The notes under the pieces were generated by a model. The model worked only from the letters and a program-made list of their open reading frames with translations, was not told where the DNA came from and did no database searches. Positions 55,436 to 64,000 of a stretch of 64,000 bases of DNA are shown here, piece by piece. Numbering within the stretch: position 1 is the stretch's first letter; each line of letters opens with the position of its first letter. The translations under genes were made by a program, and so were the position numbers. This DNA is from Mycoplasmatota bacterium (GTDB taxonomy: Bacteria; Bacillota_I; Bacilli_A; Acholeplasmatales; Acholeplasmataceae), in contig JANKMU010000005.1 of the NCBI GenBank assembly GCA_024650045.1, forward strand, positions 5,376 through 69,375, written 5' to 3'.

Positions 55436-56488
55436 ATGGAGATAAGATTAGAGAATTTAACGAAAATATTTACCGACAAAAGCGGTAAAGAAACGAGAGC
55501 AGTTGATGATTTAACGATTACTATCCCGTCAGGAAAACTTATTGGCTTGCTAGGACCATCAGGTTGTGGTAAATCAACAACACTTTTCATGATTGCTGGT
55601 CTATTTAGACCTTCTGGAGGAAAAATTTTCTTTGGAGAAGATGACGTTACTAGGTTAGCACCTGAAAAAAGAGGTATTGGGTTAGTGTTTCAAAATTATG
55701 CACTATATCCACACATGACCGTTCGTCAAAACATCATGTTCCCTTTAGAAAATCTAAACATTTCTAGAAATGAAGCACTTGGTTTAGTTGATGAAATGGC
55801 AAAATTAGTTGGTATTGAAGATCAACTTGATAAAAAGCCAGCACAATTATCCGGTGGTCAGCAACAACGTGTTGCCATCGCAAGAGCACTTGTAAAAAAA
55901 CCTAGAGTTCTTCTTTTAGATGAACCATTATCTAACTTGGATGCTAGACTTCGTCTTCAAACAAGAGAAGAAATAAAAAGGATTCAAAGAGAAACAGGTA
56001 TTACAACAATATTTGTAACACATGACCAAGAAGAAGCTATGAGTATTAGTGACCAAATGGTCGTTTTAGACTTTGGTGTTCAACAACAAATGGAAGAACC
56101 ACAAGTTATGTACACAAAACCAACTAATTTATTTGTAGCTAAATTTTTAGGGAATCCTCCAATCAATATTCTTGAAGCGAAAGTTAAAGATGGAAAAATA
56201 ATGATTTTAAAAGACGTCGTTATTGGAGAAACTAAAGCTAAAAACGGTACTTATACAATTGGTATTAGACCAGAAGATTTTAAAGCAGATCCAAATGGTA
56301 TTGAAATTGAAACAATCGACGTTGAACACATTGGCCGTGATACCATGATTCGTTTTATGGTAGAAGATGTTCAAGTCAGAGCATTAGTCGATAGTGATTC
56401 CGTAACAGGAGTTAAAACAATAAAACTAAATGTTAAGAAAAATAAAATACACATTTTTGAAAAAGAAACAGGGAATGTTGTTTTATGA
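55436..56488 (+). CDS. Sugar-type ABC transporter ATPase (MalK/UgpC family)
   Basis: The 350-residue ATPase powers uptake by the two permeases downstream. It has Walker A GPSGCGKSTT, the Q-loop in LVFQNYALYPHM, the signature LSGGQQQRVAIARAL, Walker B RVLLLDEPLSNLDARLR and the H-loop THDQEEAM. A C-terminal TOBE-type domain of about 110 residues follows, as in MalK and UgpC, which share regulation and substrate-family traits. AAGGAG precedes the ATG. It overlaps the next gene by four bases. The substrate is probably a carbohydrate or glycerophosphodiester, not determined. Confidence 0.93.
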   Translation: MEIRLENLTKIFTDKSGKETRAVDDLTITIPSGKLIGLLGPSGCGKSTTLFMIAGLFRPSGGKIFFGEDDVTRLAPEKRGIGLVFQNYALYPHMTVRQNIMFPLENLNISRNEALGLVDEMAKLVGIEDQLDKKPAQLSGGQQQRVAIARALVKKPRVLLLDEPLSNLDARLRLQTREEIKRIQRETGITTIFVTHDQEEAMSISDQMVVLDFGVQQQMEEPQVMYTKPTNLFVAKFLGNPPINILEAKVKDGKIMILKDVVIGETKAKNGTYTIGIRPEDFKADPNGIEIETIDVEHIGRDTMIRFMVEDVQVRALVDSDSVTGVKTIKLNVKKNKIHIFEKETGNVVL

Positions 56489-57561
56489 TCAAAAAAATTA
56501 AAATAGCACTCAGAGAATTTATCTGGGTTTCTAGAAATAAAATAAGGGGGTTTACTGGAAGAATCTCTGATTTCTTGCAGAAAAATCGCTTAGGGTTCCT
56601 CGTTAAATGGCCAGGGTGGCTCAAAGCTATACTATATCTATCCCCAGCATTGATTCTCTTGCTAATCTTTACTTTCTATCCAATCATAAACTCTTTTATC
56701 ATCTCATTTTATGAAGGTTATAACATTCAAACTGGAGAATTTGATGATTACACATTGATTGGGAACTACTATCAAGTTTTAGTATTAGAAAGAGGATTTA
56801 GACAAGCGGTAATTAATACAGCATTGATTGTTGCTATTACAGTTCCTGCAACAATCCTTATTAGTTTGTTTATTGCTGTTGCACTCGCATCTATTAAACC
56901 TCTTAAAGGATTTTATCAAACCATTTTCTTCTTACCATACATTACAAATACAATCGCTATTGGTTTAGTATTTGCGTTTATATTTAGTGGTAATGCACGA
57001 ACTATTGAGACGACTTTAGGGCTCGCCAATCAGATTATATCCTGGTTTGGTGGTCGACCGATTATTTGGTTAGGTGTCGGTAGTGACACGATTATGGGAG
57101 CGACCTATTGGTCAGCTATGACAGTTATTTTAATCTATACAATTTGGAATGGACTAGCATTTAAGATCATCGTATTCCTTTCAGGTATTCAAGGTATTGA
57201 TAAACAATATTATCAAGCAGCGCAAATTGATGGAGCAAGCAAATATAAGTCATTAAGAAGAATTACAGTTCCGCTCATATCACCGATGATTTTCTATATC
57301 TTGATTACATCAGTTATAGGTGGATTCAAAACCTATACATCGGTAGTTGCGATTATTAACCCTCAAGGTATTATTACAACTGGAGCTAGTGGTTTAATTA
57401 ACTTAAAAACAATTGTTTTCTATGTTTATGACTTTATTGGTCAAGCAGGTGTTGATGGTATGATGTCATATGCATCAGCTGCAGCAATCATCTTGTTTGC
57501 GATTATATTAGTGTTCACGGTTATCCAACTTCAAGTTGGTAAGAGCCGCGTGCATTACTAG
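56485..57561 (+). CDS. ABC transporter permease, MalF-like
   Basis: The 358-residue permease has a basic N-terminal cytoplasmic stretch of about 50 residues, then six helices beginning LYLSPALILLLIFTFYPIINSF. The ATPase-coupling EAA loop reads YYQAAQIDGASKYKSLRRITVPLI, which is typical for MalF/UgpA. It overlaps the ATPase gene by four bases (ATGA), indicating coupled translation. It should pair with the next permease to form the transmembrane channel. Confidence 0.93.
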   Translation: MIKKIKIALREFIWVSRNKIRGFTGRISDFLQKNRLGFLVKWPGWLKAILYLSPALILLLIFTFYPIINSFIISFYEGYNIQTGEFDDYTLIGNYYQVLVLERGFRQAVINTALIVAITVPATILISLFIAVALASIKPLKGFYQTIFFLPYITNTIAIGLVFAFIFSGNARTIETTLGLANQIISWFGGRPIIWLGVGSDTIMGATYWSAMTVILIYTIWNGLAFKIIVFLSGIQGIDKQYYQAAQIDGASKYKSLRRITVPLISPMIFYILITSVIGGFKTYTSVVAIINPQGIITTGASGLINLKTIVFYVYDFIGQAGVDGMMSYASAAAIILFAIILVFTVIQLQVGKSRVHY

Positions 57562-57573
57562 GAGGGTCAACTT

Positions 57574-58983
57574 ATGAAAAGAATTCCAGCAAAGATTAGA
57601 CAATTAGACCTGATCGCAACACTTGTAGACTTAGCATTTGTCGGTTTAGCTCTTTATTTGACATACAGATTATTTAGTATGTTGGTTGTTCCTGAGGTTA
57701 TTACTGATGTTGTGAGTACAACCTATAACTTCCTTGGTATGACTCTAACATCTGCACATGTCAATTTATTAATTAGTCTATTAATTGGTTATTTACTTGT
57801 GTTTACACCAACAGTCTTTGTTAATCTTAAGAGATTAAGAAGTAAAGAACTTGTTGAGATGGACGAATGGACATTTAGAACACAATTCTTATATATGTTC
57901 ATGAACTTTTTCACATTCAATTATATCTCTGGCACACTTCGTTTAATTGTAGGTATAGAAATAATGAAAATATATACGGATCATGGACTTAAACAAGCAT
58001 TGATTAATTGTTATACAAAAACAGTTGCATTGTTTAAGAAAGAAACGTATGTGAAATACAAGAAAGAAAGAGAAAGAAAGAAACAATTTTCAGAAAGTCA
58101 ACAAGATCTTGAAAGAGCAACACGAACAGATTTTATTAGACAAGTAGGAAGACTGGCATTAACTTACTCATTCTTAACATTAATTGCTTTATTTATTTTC
58201 ATACCATTTTATTGGATGGTTATTACAGCATTAAAGACTAATCAGGAGTTGACAGAAGCTTTAAATCCAAGATTCTTTATTGGCTTTTCTGAAATGCAAT
58301 GGGTTAACTTTAAGGTTGCATTAACGAGATTCGATTTCTGGCAATACATATCTAATACGATATTTGTTGGTATTATGACAACAATTGGGACACTTATAAC
58401 AACAGTATTGGCAGCTTTCGCATTTTCAAGATTAGATTTTAAAGGGAAAGATTTCATCTTCTCATTGTTATTAATGACCATGATGATTCCTGGTGAATTA
58501 TATACCATTACAAACTTTATTACAGTTACTCGATTAGGATGGTATGATTCATTCAATGCATTAATCTTCCCATTTATGGCAAGCGTGTTCTACATCTTCT
58601 TCTTAAGACAAACATTTAAGCAAATTCCAGATAGTTTATATCGTGCTGCGCAAGTCGATGGATGTAGTGACTTTAAATATTTGACACGTGTTATGATTCC
58701 AATTGCAAAACCAACTATTATTACAATTACTATATTAAGCGCAATTGGTGCATGGGATGCATACATTTGGCCACAACTTGTTACGCCAACAAGAGCAAAC
58801 TGGTTAATTTCAGTGGCACTTAGAGGAACTGACTTTGTTGTAGGGTCAGGATCCGATTCTAGACCTGTTTATAACATTCAGTTAGCAGCAACTGCACTCG
58901 TTACTGCACCACTATTAATTATCTTCTTCACACTTAAGAAATATATCATGTCAGGTGTTGGAAGAAGCGGTACTAAGGGTTAA
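57574..58983 (+). CDS. ABC transporter permease, MalG-like, with long N-terminal extension
   Basis: The 469-residue protein ends in a normal MalG-type permease of about 280 residues: six helices beginning FLTLIALFIFIPFYWMVITALK and the EAA loop YRAAQVDGCSDFKYLTRVMIPIAKPT. Before it lie about 190 extra residues with three or so further hydrophobic segments (LVDLAFVGLALYLTYRLF, LLISLLIGYLLVFTP and FLYMFMNFFTF) and a charged linker rich in Lys, Glu and Arg. The extension is unlike ordinary permeases and has no recognised function. AGGAGG precedes the ATG. Confidence 0.9.
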   Translation: MKRIPAKIRQLDLIATLVDLAFVGLALYLTYRLFSMLVVPEVITDVVSTTYNFLGMTLTSAHVNLLISLLIGYLLVFTPTVFVNLKRLRSKELVEMDEWTFRTQFLYMFMNFFTFNYISGTLRLIVGIEIMKIYTDHGLKQALINCYTKTVALFKKETYVKYKKERERKKQFSESQQDLERATRTDFIRQVGRLALTYSFLTLIALFIFIPFYWMVITALKTNQELTEALNPRFFIGFSEMQWVNFKVALTRFDFWQYISNTIFVGIMTTIGTLITTVLAAFAFSRLDFKGKDFIFSLLLMTMMIPGELYTITNFITVTRLGWYDSFNALIFPFMASVFYIFFLRQTFKQIPDSLYRAAQVDGCSDFKYLTRVMIPIAKPTIITITILSAIGAWDAYIWPQLVTPTRANWLISVALRGTDFVVGSGSDSRPVYNIQLAATALVTAPLLIIFFTLKKYIMSGVGRSGTKG

Positions 58984-59045
58984 ACAAATAGAAATTCTAT
59001 TTGAAAATATAAGAATTATAGGTATAAAAACAGAGGAGGAAAAAA

Positions 59046-60905
59046 ATGAAGAAAATAGTATTTATTATACTTCTTACTTTAGGAATTTTGAGCTTATCAG
59101 CTTGTGCAACAAGACGTAATCAAGCTCCAATATTCGAAGGTGTAGAAGTTAACCAAACCATTCAAATTGGTGAAGCTTATGATCCGTTGGATGGTGTTAC
59201 GGCAAATGACCGTGAAGATGGTGATTTGACAGCTTCAATCGTTGTTGACGGTTGGGAAGAAGGAGATCAAAACTTCCCAGGTAGTTATCAAATTAGATTG
59301 TCAGTTACAGATAGTGAAGGTGAAACAACAAGAGTCACAATCAATTTGACTGTTGAAGGTGATGTACCTACACCACTTATTGAAGGCTATTCAGGTAGTC
59401 CAGTATATTATATTGGTTCAGGTACCTACGATCCACTTTCGGGTGTTACGGCAACAGATGATATTGATGGAGACTTAACCGAAGAAATTCAAGTTCTTGG
59501 AACATATGATTTAGAAACTCCAGGTACTTATACAATTCGTTTAAGAGTTACAAATAGTTTAGGTGGACGTTCAACAATAACCATTATTCTTACGGTTACT
59601 GAAACTGACATTCCATTACAACTTACAACTTCTCCAATTACCATTACATTGTGGCATGCAATGGGTCAAGGAAATACAGCATTGATGCAAAAATATGCAG
59701 ACTCATTTATGGATATTTATCCTAACGTAACTGTAGTTATTGCAGAAAGTGCAGGAACATACGATACCCTAAGAGGTAATATGATTAATGCGATTACTGC
59801 AGGAACTTATCCAAATATGGTTCAAGGTTATCCTGACCATGTTGCAGAATACTTAAATGGTAAAGTTGTTCTTAATTTAAATCCTTATATTGAACATGAC
59901 ACATTTGGTTTAATTGGTGATGATGCATTAGATGATATTATCGCATCATACCGTGCAGAAAATAGTCAATATGATTTAGAAGGTACATATTATTCATTAC
60001 CATTCAATAAATCTACTGAAGTTATGATTTACAACAGAACAGTATTTGACGAACTAGATTTAGATGTTCCAGTTACATGGCAAGATATTATTACTATGGC
60101 ACCTACGCTAAATGCGCATGCAGCAAGTAAAGGTACATCAAACTTTGTTCCATCATCTATGGATTCAACAGGTAATGCATTTATTACACATACAAGACAA
60201 TTTGGTGGAGCATATACTGCAATTGATTTCACAAATATGCGTGGACAATACTTATGGAGAGATAATGTTCAAACAACAGCTGCTATGCAATTCTTAAAAG
60301 ATAATAAGAATATTATTACACTTCCAGAATATTGGGATCAAGACTATGCATCAGTACCATTTGTGAATGGACAAACTTATATCACTATAGGATCTTCTGC
60401 TGGTGTTCGTTACAATATTCCAGGTGGATTTAACGAATCAAATCCAACGCTTGGAACAACATTCCAAATTGGTGTAGCTCCAGTTCCTTATAATGCTAAT
60501 TATCCTGAACATAAAGCAGTGATTCAACAAGGTACAAATATTTCATTATTAAGTAAAGGTGACAGTCAAGAACAACTAGCTTCATGGTTATTCTTGAAAC
60601 ACATGATTAATACTGAAAATACAGTGGATTGGGCAATCAACACAGGTTATCTACCTGTTAGAACTAGTGCTTATCTAAGCGATAGATATCAAACATTCTT
60701 GGCTAACACAAATAACCCAATCGCAATCACAGCTCAAGCAGCGTTTACTCAATCAGGTTATATGTTCTATGATCCAGCATTTGTTGGTTCATCAAGAGCA
60801 CGTACTCAAGTTGGTTTAGCACTTGAACGTATTATGTTAGGTGATGGCAACATTGCAGCTGCATTGGAAGATGCATACAATGAAGCTAACCTAGGTGGTA
60901 GTTAA
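59046..60905 (+). CDS. Solute-binding lipoprotein with two Ig-like (DUF5011-type) domains
   Basis: The 619-residue protein is the receptor of the ABC transporter. The signal ends LGILSLSAC, a lipobox. Residues about 28-105 and 112-195 are two Ig-like domains of DUF5011 type (GEAYDPLDGVTANDREDGDLT and GTYDPLSGVTATDDIDGDLT). The binding domain starts ITLWHAMGQGNTALMQKYADSF and resembles extracellular family 1 (sugar or UgpB-like) proteins, with GTYYSLPFNKSTEVMIYNR and ASWLFLKHMI. The stalk-like Ig domains would hold the receptor away from the membrane. AGGAGG precedes the ATG. The ligand is unknown. Confidence 0.93.
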   Translation: MKKIVFIILLTLGILSLSACATRRNQAPIFEGVEVNQTIQIGEAYDPLDGVTANDREDGDLTASIVVDGWEEGDQNFPGSYQIRLSVTDSEGETTRVTINLTVEGDVPTPLIEGYSGSPVYYIGSGTYDPLSGVTATDDIDGDLTEEIQVLGTYDLETPGTYTIRLRVTNSLGGRSTITIILTVTETDIPLQLTTSPITITLWHAMGQGNTALMQKYADSFMDIYPNVTVVIAESAGTYDTLRGNMINAITAGTYPNMVQGYPDHVAEYLNGKVVLNLNPYIEHDTFGLIGDDALDDIIASYRAENSQYDLEGTYYSLPFNKSTEVMIYNRTVFDELDLDVPVTWQDIITMAPTLNAHAASKGTSNFVPSSMDSTGNAFITHTRQFGGAYTAIDFTNMRGQYLWRDNVQTTAAMQFLKDNKNIITLPEYWDQDYASVPFVNGQTYITIGSSAGVRYNIPGGFNESNPTLGTTFQIGVAPVPYNANYPEHKAVIQQGTNISLLSKGDSQEQLASWLFLKHMINTENTVDWAINTGYLPVRTSAYLSDRYQTFLANTNNPIAITAQAAFTQSGYMFYDPAFVGSSRARTQVGLALERIMLGDGNIAAALEDAYNEANLGGS

Positions 60906-60921
60906 TTTCTTATTGGATTTT

Positions 60922-60955
60922 ATGGTTTGGTATGACGATTGTTGTACCAAACCAT
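60922..60955. repeat. 11 bp inverted repeat between receptor and lipoprotein genes
   Basis: ATGGTTTGGTA and TACCAAACCAT form a perfect 11 bp stem with a 12-base loop in the 105-base gap. No T-run follows, so it may protect the mRNA end or bind a protein rather than terminate. A TATAAT at 60975-60980 follows. Confidence 0.65.
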
Positions 60956-61010
60956 CAATCATAAAGCATTTTGTTATAATCACGTTTTAAAATAAAATAG
61001 GAGGAAACAA

Positions 61011-64000
61011 ATGGATACAAAGAGATTTAGTTTAAGAAAAAGTCTTTTGTCCCTACTTGTAGCAGTGTTATTAACATTTACATTGATTGCATGTGGCGAT
61101 AATGACGCAGATTTAGTAGAAGAAGCTCTCGACAGTCTTGCAATAGTTTTTGCAAGTGGCGATGATGCAGATAACGTAACACGTAATTTGAATTTACCAA
61201 CGACTGTTGGTGATGTAACAATTACTTGGTCATCAAGTAATCCTACTGTTGTTTCAAACGCAGGTGTTGTTACTCGTCAATTTACTGATGTTACAGTTAC
61301 TTTAACAGCAACTGCGGTGTTGAATGATGTTACAGAAACTGCAGATTTTGAAGTTAAAGTCATTAGGGTAGATGTGCAGGCAGCACTTGATGCGATTGCT
61401 TTAACAGGTGATAACATCTCATATAATGCAACGACTGAAAAATATACAGTTGTCGGAAATGTTACATTACCAGCAACATCAAATGGCGTTGCTGTTGCTT
61501 GGGAATCTACAAATCTTGCAGTAATGAGTAATGCAGGTGCTGTAACGCGTCCAGCGTATGGCGAAAATGATGCGAACATTTTATTGATTGCAACTATTAA
61601 CAACGTCGAAAGAGAATTTGAAATCGTTGTTCCTGCAATTACTGAAAAACCAGCAGCATTGATTCTTCAAGAAGCAAGCGATCAACTATTATTAGCAGGC
61701 ACAAGTAATGGCGTTAGCCAAAACTTAACTTTACCTACTACAGTGGGTACTGAAGGTGTTACAGTTACTTGGTCTTCTGACACTCCAGCAGTTATTTCAA
61801 ATACTGGCGTAGTTGTTAGAACAGAAGTAAATGTTACAGTTGTCCTTACTGCTACTCTTCACTATGGAACAGAAACTTTAGAAAAAGAATTTGAAGTTGT
61901 TGTTCTTGCAGCTGAAAACTTTGAATTAGTTGCTGATATAGCTGAAGCAATAAGTATTAGTAAAGACGGACTAAGTTATAACAGAACATATGTTAAAATC
62001 AACGCAGTAACCATTATGGGTATTACAAATGATGGTGTTGTCTTTGCAGATGATTCAGGATTCTTATTTGCATACATGGGATCTCGCAGAGATGACCTTG
62101 TAGTTGGAGATGTTTATGATGTTATTGGTTTAACTGACAGATACTTTGGTTCATGGCAATTAAACAATACAGCAGTATCAGCGACTCCAGTTATTTGGAT
62201 TGAATCTGATGCAGCAGTTACAGTTGTAACTCCTGTTGTTGCTAATTCAGTAACAGATATGATGGCAAATCATGCTATTCCAACAACTGAAGCTCCAGAT
62301 ATCGATTATGTATACTATAGATTAACTGCTAAAGTTAGAGTCCAAAATCCTGGTGATAATTACGGTACAGTATTTGTTAATCCAGATTATATTGGTGATG
62401 ATATTCCAACAGCTCCAAATAGTGCACATGCTACTGATGGTGTCATGATTTATTATCAATCTAATAAAGCAGCATTTGATGCATTTGATGGTGTTACAGT
62501 TACTTTCAATGCATTGTTCTATGGATATCGTTCAGACCGTACAGTATTTACAATTCTATTTATTGAAACAGTTGATGATATTGAAAACACATTAACAGAT
62601 ACAGAATTAGTAGATGTAGCTGGATTATCATTACAAAACAATTTCATGACTGAATACACAGAAGCTACAACAGTTTCACTACCAAGCTCATTATTAGGAA
62701 CATCAATTGCATGGGCAAGTAGTCATGATACTTTAATTGACCCTGTTACTGGTGCTGTTACATTACCAGCTGAAGGTCAAGTAGAAGTTACATTAACTGC
62801 AACAATTACATTAAATGCAGTTGAAAAAGAATTTACTTATAAGATTAATGTCGGTGAATTAGAACTAAGTACAATCGCAGACGCTAGACTAGAAGATAAT
62901 ATGACAAAAGTTCTTATTGAAGGTGTTATTACTGGATTTGCTTATAACACATCATTCAATAATGCAACTGTTTATATCCAAGATGCAACTGCTGGTGTCA
63001 ATCTATATAGATTATCTGGCACAGGTGTTGCAGACTTAGTTGTAGGCGATAAGATTAGCGTTGTTGGTATGAAAAATACTAGCAATGGATTAGTAAGAAT
63101 TCAAGACTTCGAAGAATATGAACTTATATCTTCTGGTAATGCATTTGTTCCAGTTGAAGTAGTTGAAGCAGATGAATTCATTAACTTCCAAAGTCAATTT
63201 GTATATGTTACAGGTACATTAAAAGCTAAACCAAACGTATCAACAACTGGATGGGATGATTCAACAGTTGTTCAAGTTGGTGCTAAGGAAGTTAAACTTT
63301 ATATTCATCACCCAGGTGATATGGATGCAACTGAAAGAACAGCATTAGTAGATCTACTTAATGGATTAGAAGCAGGCGATACAATTTCTGCATTCGGACC
63401 AATGGGTTGGTATAATGCTCCTCAAATCGTTGTTTATGCTCCTGAACACATTGTTGTTGGTGGATATGTTGAATTAACTGATGCTCAAAAAGCAGAACAA
63501 GCAGCTGGTTTATTAACAATTCCAACTGAAATTGAAGAAACAACTACATTAGCACTTCCTGCTACAGGCGCACACAGTTCAACAGTTACATGGGTAAGTT
63601 CAGATAATGCAGTCATTAATGATGCAACTGGTGAAGTTGTTTTACCAGCTACAGGAAATGTAACAGTTACTTTAACAGCTACAGTTACTGTTGGCGTTGA
63701 AGAATTTGTTAGAGTTGAAACAATTACTGTCGGTGAAATTATTAGAACTGTTGCTTATGCTAGAGCAGCAGCTGTAGACACAGTAATGACAATAGAAGCA
63801 ACGATTTCAGCGGTTGCATTTGATAGTAGTGACCGTGGTGTTGTCTTTGTTGAAGATGCTAACGATGGAATTTATTTATACAAAGTACCTGCTGATTATA
63901 AAGCTGATTTAGTTGTAGGTAATACAATTAAGTTTAGAGGTAACCGTGCAGTATTTGGTGACCTTGCTCAAATTAACAACTTTGTAAGTGTTGAAGTAGT
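61011..64000 (+). CDS. Giant Ig-like/OB-fold surface lipoprotein (runs off window)
   Basis: This ORF has no stop in the window, so it is absent from the track. AGGAGG precedes the ATG at 61011. The signal LLVAVLLTFTLIAC gives a lipoprotein. About 990 residues are visible. At least five units have the bacterial Ig-like pattern WxSSxPxVVSNAGVVT (TWSSSNPTVVSNAGVVTR, TWSSDTPAVISNTGVVVR, TWVSSDNAVINDATGEVVLP). Between them are OB-fold-like units of the form VYIQDATAGVNLYRL then LVVGDKISVVG (at least three). This alternating design is found in large extracellular nucleases and hydrolases of Gram-positive bacteria, whose catalytic domain is C-terminal. No catalytic domain is visible here. Confidence 0.88.
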   Translation, partial: MDTKRFSLRKSLLSLLVAVLLTFTLIACGDNDADLVEEALDSLAIVFASGDDADNVTRNLNLPTTVGDVTITWSSSNPTVVSNAGVVTRQFTDVTVTLTATAVLNDVTETADFEVKVIRVDVQAALDAIALTGDNISYNATTEKYTVVGNVTLPATSNGVAVAWESTNLAVMSNAGAVTRPAYGENDANILLIATINNVEREFEIVVPAITEKPAALILQEASDQLLLAGTSNGVSQNLTLPTTVGTEGVTVTWSSDTPAVISNTGVVVRTEVNVTVVLTATLHYGTETLEKEFEVVVLAAENFELVADIAEAISISKDGLSYNRTYVKINAVTIMGITNDGVVFADDSGFLFAYMGSRRDDLVVGDVYDVIGLTDRYFGSWQLNNTAVSATPVIWIESDAAVTVVTPVVANSVTDMMANHAIPTTEAPDIDYVYYRLTAKVRVQNPGDNYGTVFVNPDYIGDDIPTAPNSAHATDGVMIYYQSNKAAFDAFDGVTVTFNALFYGYRSDRTVFTILFIETVDDIENTLTDTELVDVAGLSLQNNFMTEYTEATTVSLPSSLLGTSIAWASSHDTLIDPVTGAVTLPAEGQVEVTLTATITLNAVEKEFTYKINVGELELSTIADARLEDNMTKVLIEGVITGFAYNTSFNNATVYIQDATAGVNLYRLSGTGVADLVVGDKISVVGMKNTSNGLVRIQDFEEYELISSGNAFVPVEVVEADEFINFQSQFVYVTGTLKAKPNVSTTGWDDSTVVQVGAKEVKLYIHHPGDMDATERTALVDLLNGLEAGDTISAFGPMGWYNAPQIVVYAPEHIVVGGYVELTDAQKAEQAAGLLTIPTEIEETTTLALPATGAHSSTVTWVSSDNAVINDATGEVVLPATGNVTVTLTATVTVGVEEFVRVETITVGEIIRTVAYARAAAVDTVMTIEATISAVAFDSSDRGVVFVEDANDGIYLYKVPADYKADLVVGNTIKFRGNRAVFGDLAQINNFVSVEV

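Noticed and set aside
55312-55590. 92-aa minus-strand ORF over the ABC leader
   Set aside because: It is antisense to the ATPase start and leader and matches no family I know.
61277-61603. 108-aa minus-strand ORF inside the giant lipoprotein
   Set aside because: The Ig-repeat sequence on the plus strand is clearly the coding one; the antisense frame is open because of codon bias.

Overview
The window is an AT-rich bacterial chromosome segment spanning the replication origin. Leftward from about 46.5 kb lie dnaA, dnaN, a yaaA-type S4 gene, recF, gyrB and gyrA on the minus strand. Rightward lie rpmH, rnpA, yidC and jag on the plus strand. An oriC-like region with several DnaA boxes sits between the two arms. 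Almost every gene points away from this origin; hinT and uppP are the only clear exceptions. Low GC, Gram-positive-style Shine-Dalgarno sites, T-box leaders and family resemblances suggest a low-GC Firmicutes/Tenericutes relative. TGA is used as a stop (rmuC, the small Rnf-locus ORF), so this is not a code-4 Mycoplasma. My best guess is an Acholeplasma/Izemoplasma-type mollicute; this is inference, and other deep Bacillota are possible.

Layout. 1-3.6 kb: 5' part of transketolase, an unknown membrane protein, the SRP RNA, tadA, tdk and rpmE. 3.6-13.1 kb: a flavin and electron-transfer block. It has ApbE with EetA-like (NusG II) and EetB-like (Gx transporter) partners, and a glyA-rnfC-D-G-G-E-A-x-B operon. 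Here rnfG is tandemly duplicated, each copy has two FMN-binding-like domains, RnfB lacks its ferredoxin domain, and a tiny membrane Cys protein sits between rnfA and rnfB. 13.2-17.4 kb: yebC, ppa, a possible 38-aa double-CxxC protein or small RNA, folD and fhs. With glyA these supply one-carbon folate metabolism. 17.4-28.1 kb: an aminotransferase, mfd, pth, prs, spoVG, ispE, rsmA, rnmV, an HD hydrolase and pduL.

28.1-37.7 kb: hinT, a two-component system, T-box-controlled serS, then an envelope-lipid group: galU, a DUF368 (PopT-like) undecaprenyl-phosphate transporter, uppP, a DUF1361 protein and an LtaS-like enzyme. 37.8-49.4 kb: the origin block. YidC carries a large Ig-like extracytoplasmic insertion. 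49.4-55.1 kb: a YiiX-like cysteine hydrolase, rmuC, T-box-controlled asnS and the polyamine genes speD-speE. 55.1-64 kb: a sugar-type ABC transporter operon behind a regulatory leader (two promoters, a cre/LacI-like operator, a short leader ORF and a terminator). It ends in a very large lipoprotein of alternating Ig-like and OB-like units that runs off the window and may be a cell-surface nuclease.

The picture is of a fermentative bacterium that couples ferredoxin or NADH redox balance to an ion gradient through Rnf, may move electrons through covalently bound flavins outside the membrane, and keeps an undecaprenyl/teichoic-type glycolipid pathway. I saw no rRNA, tRNA, insertion sequence, prophage or CRISPR array.
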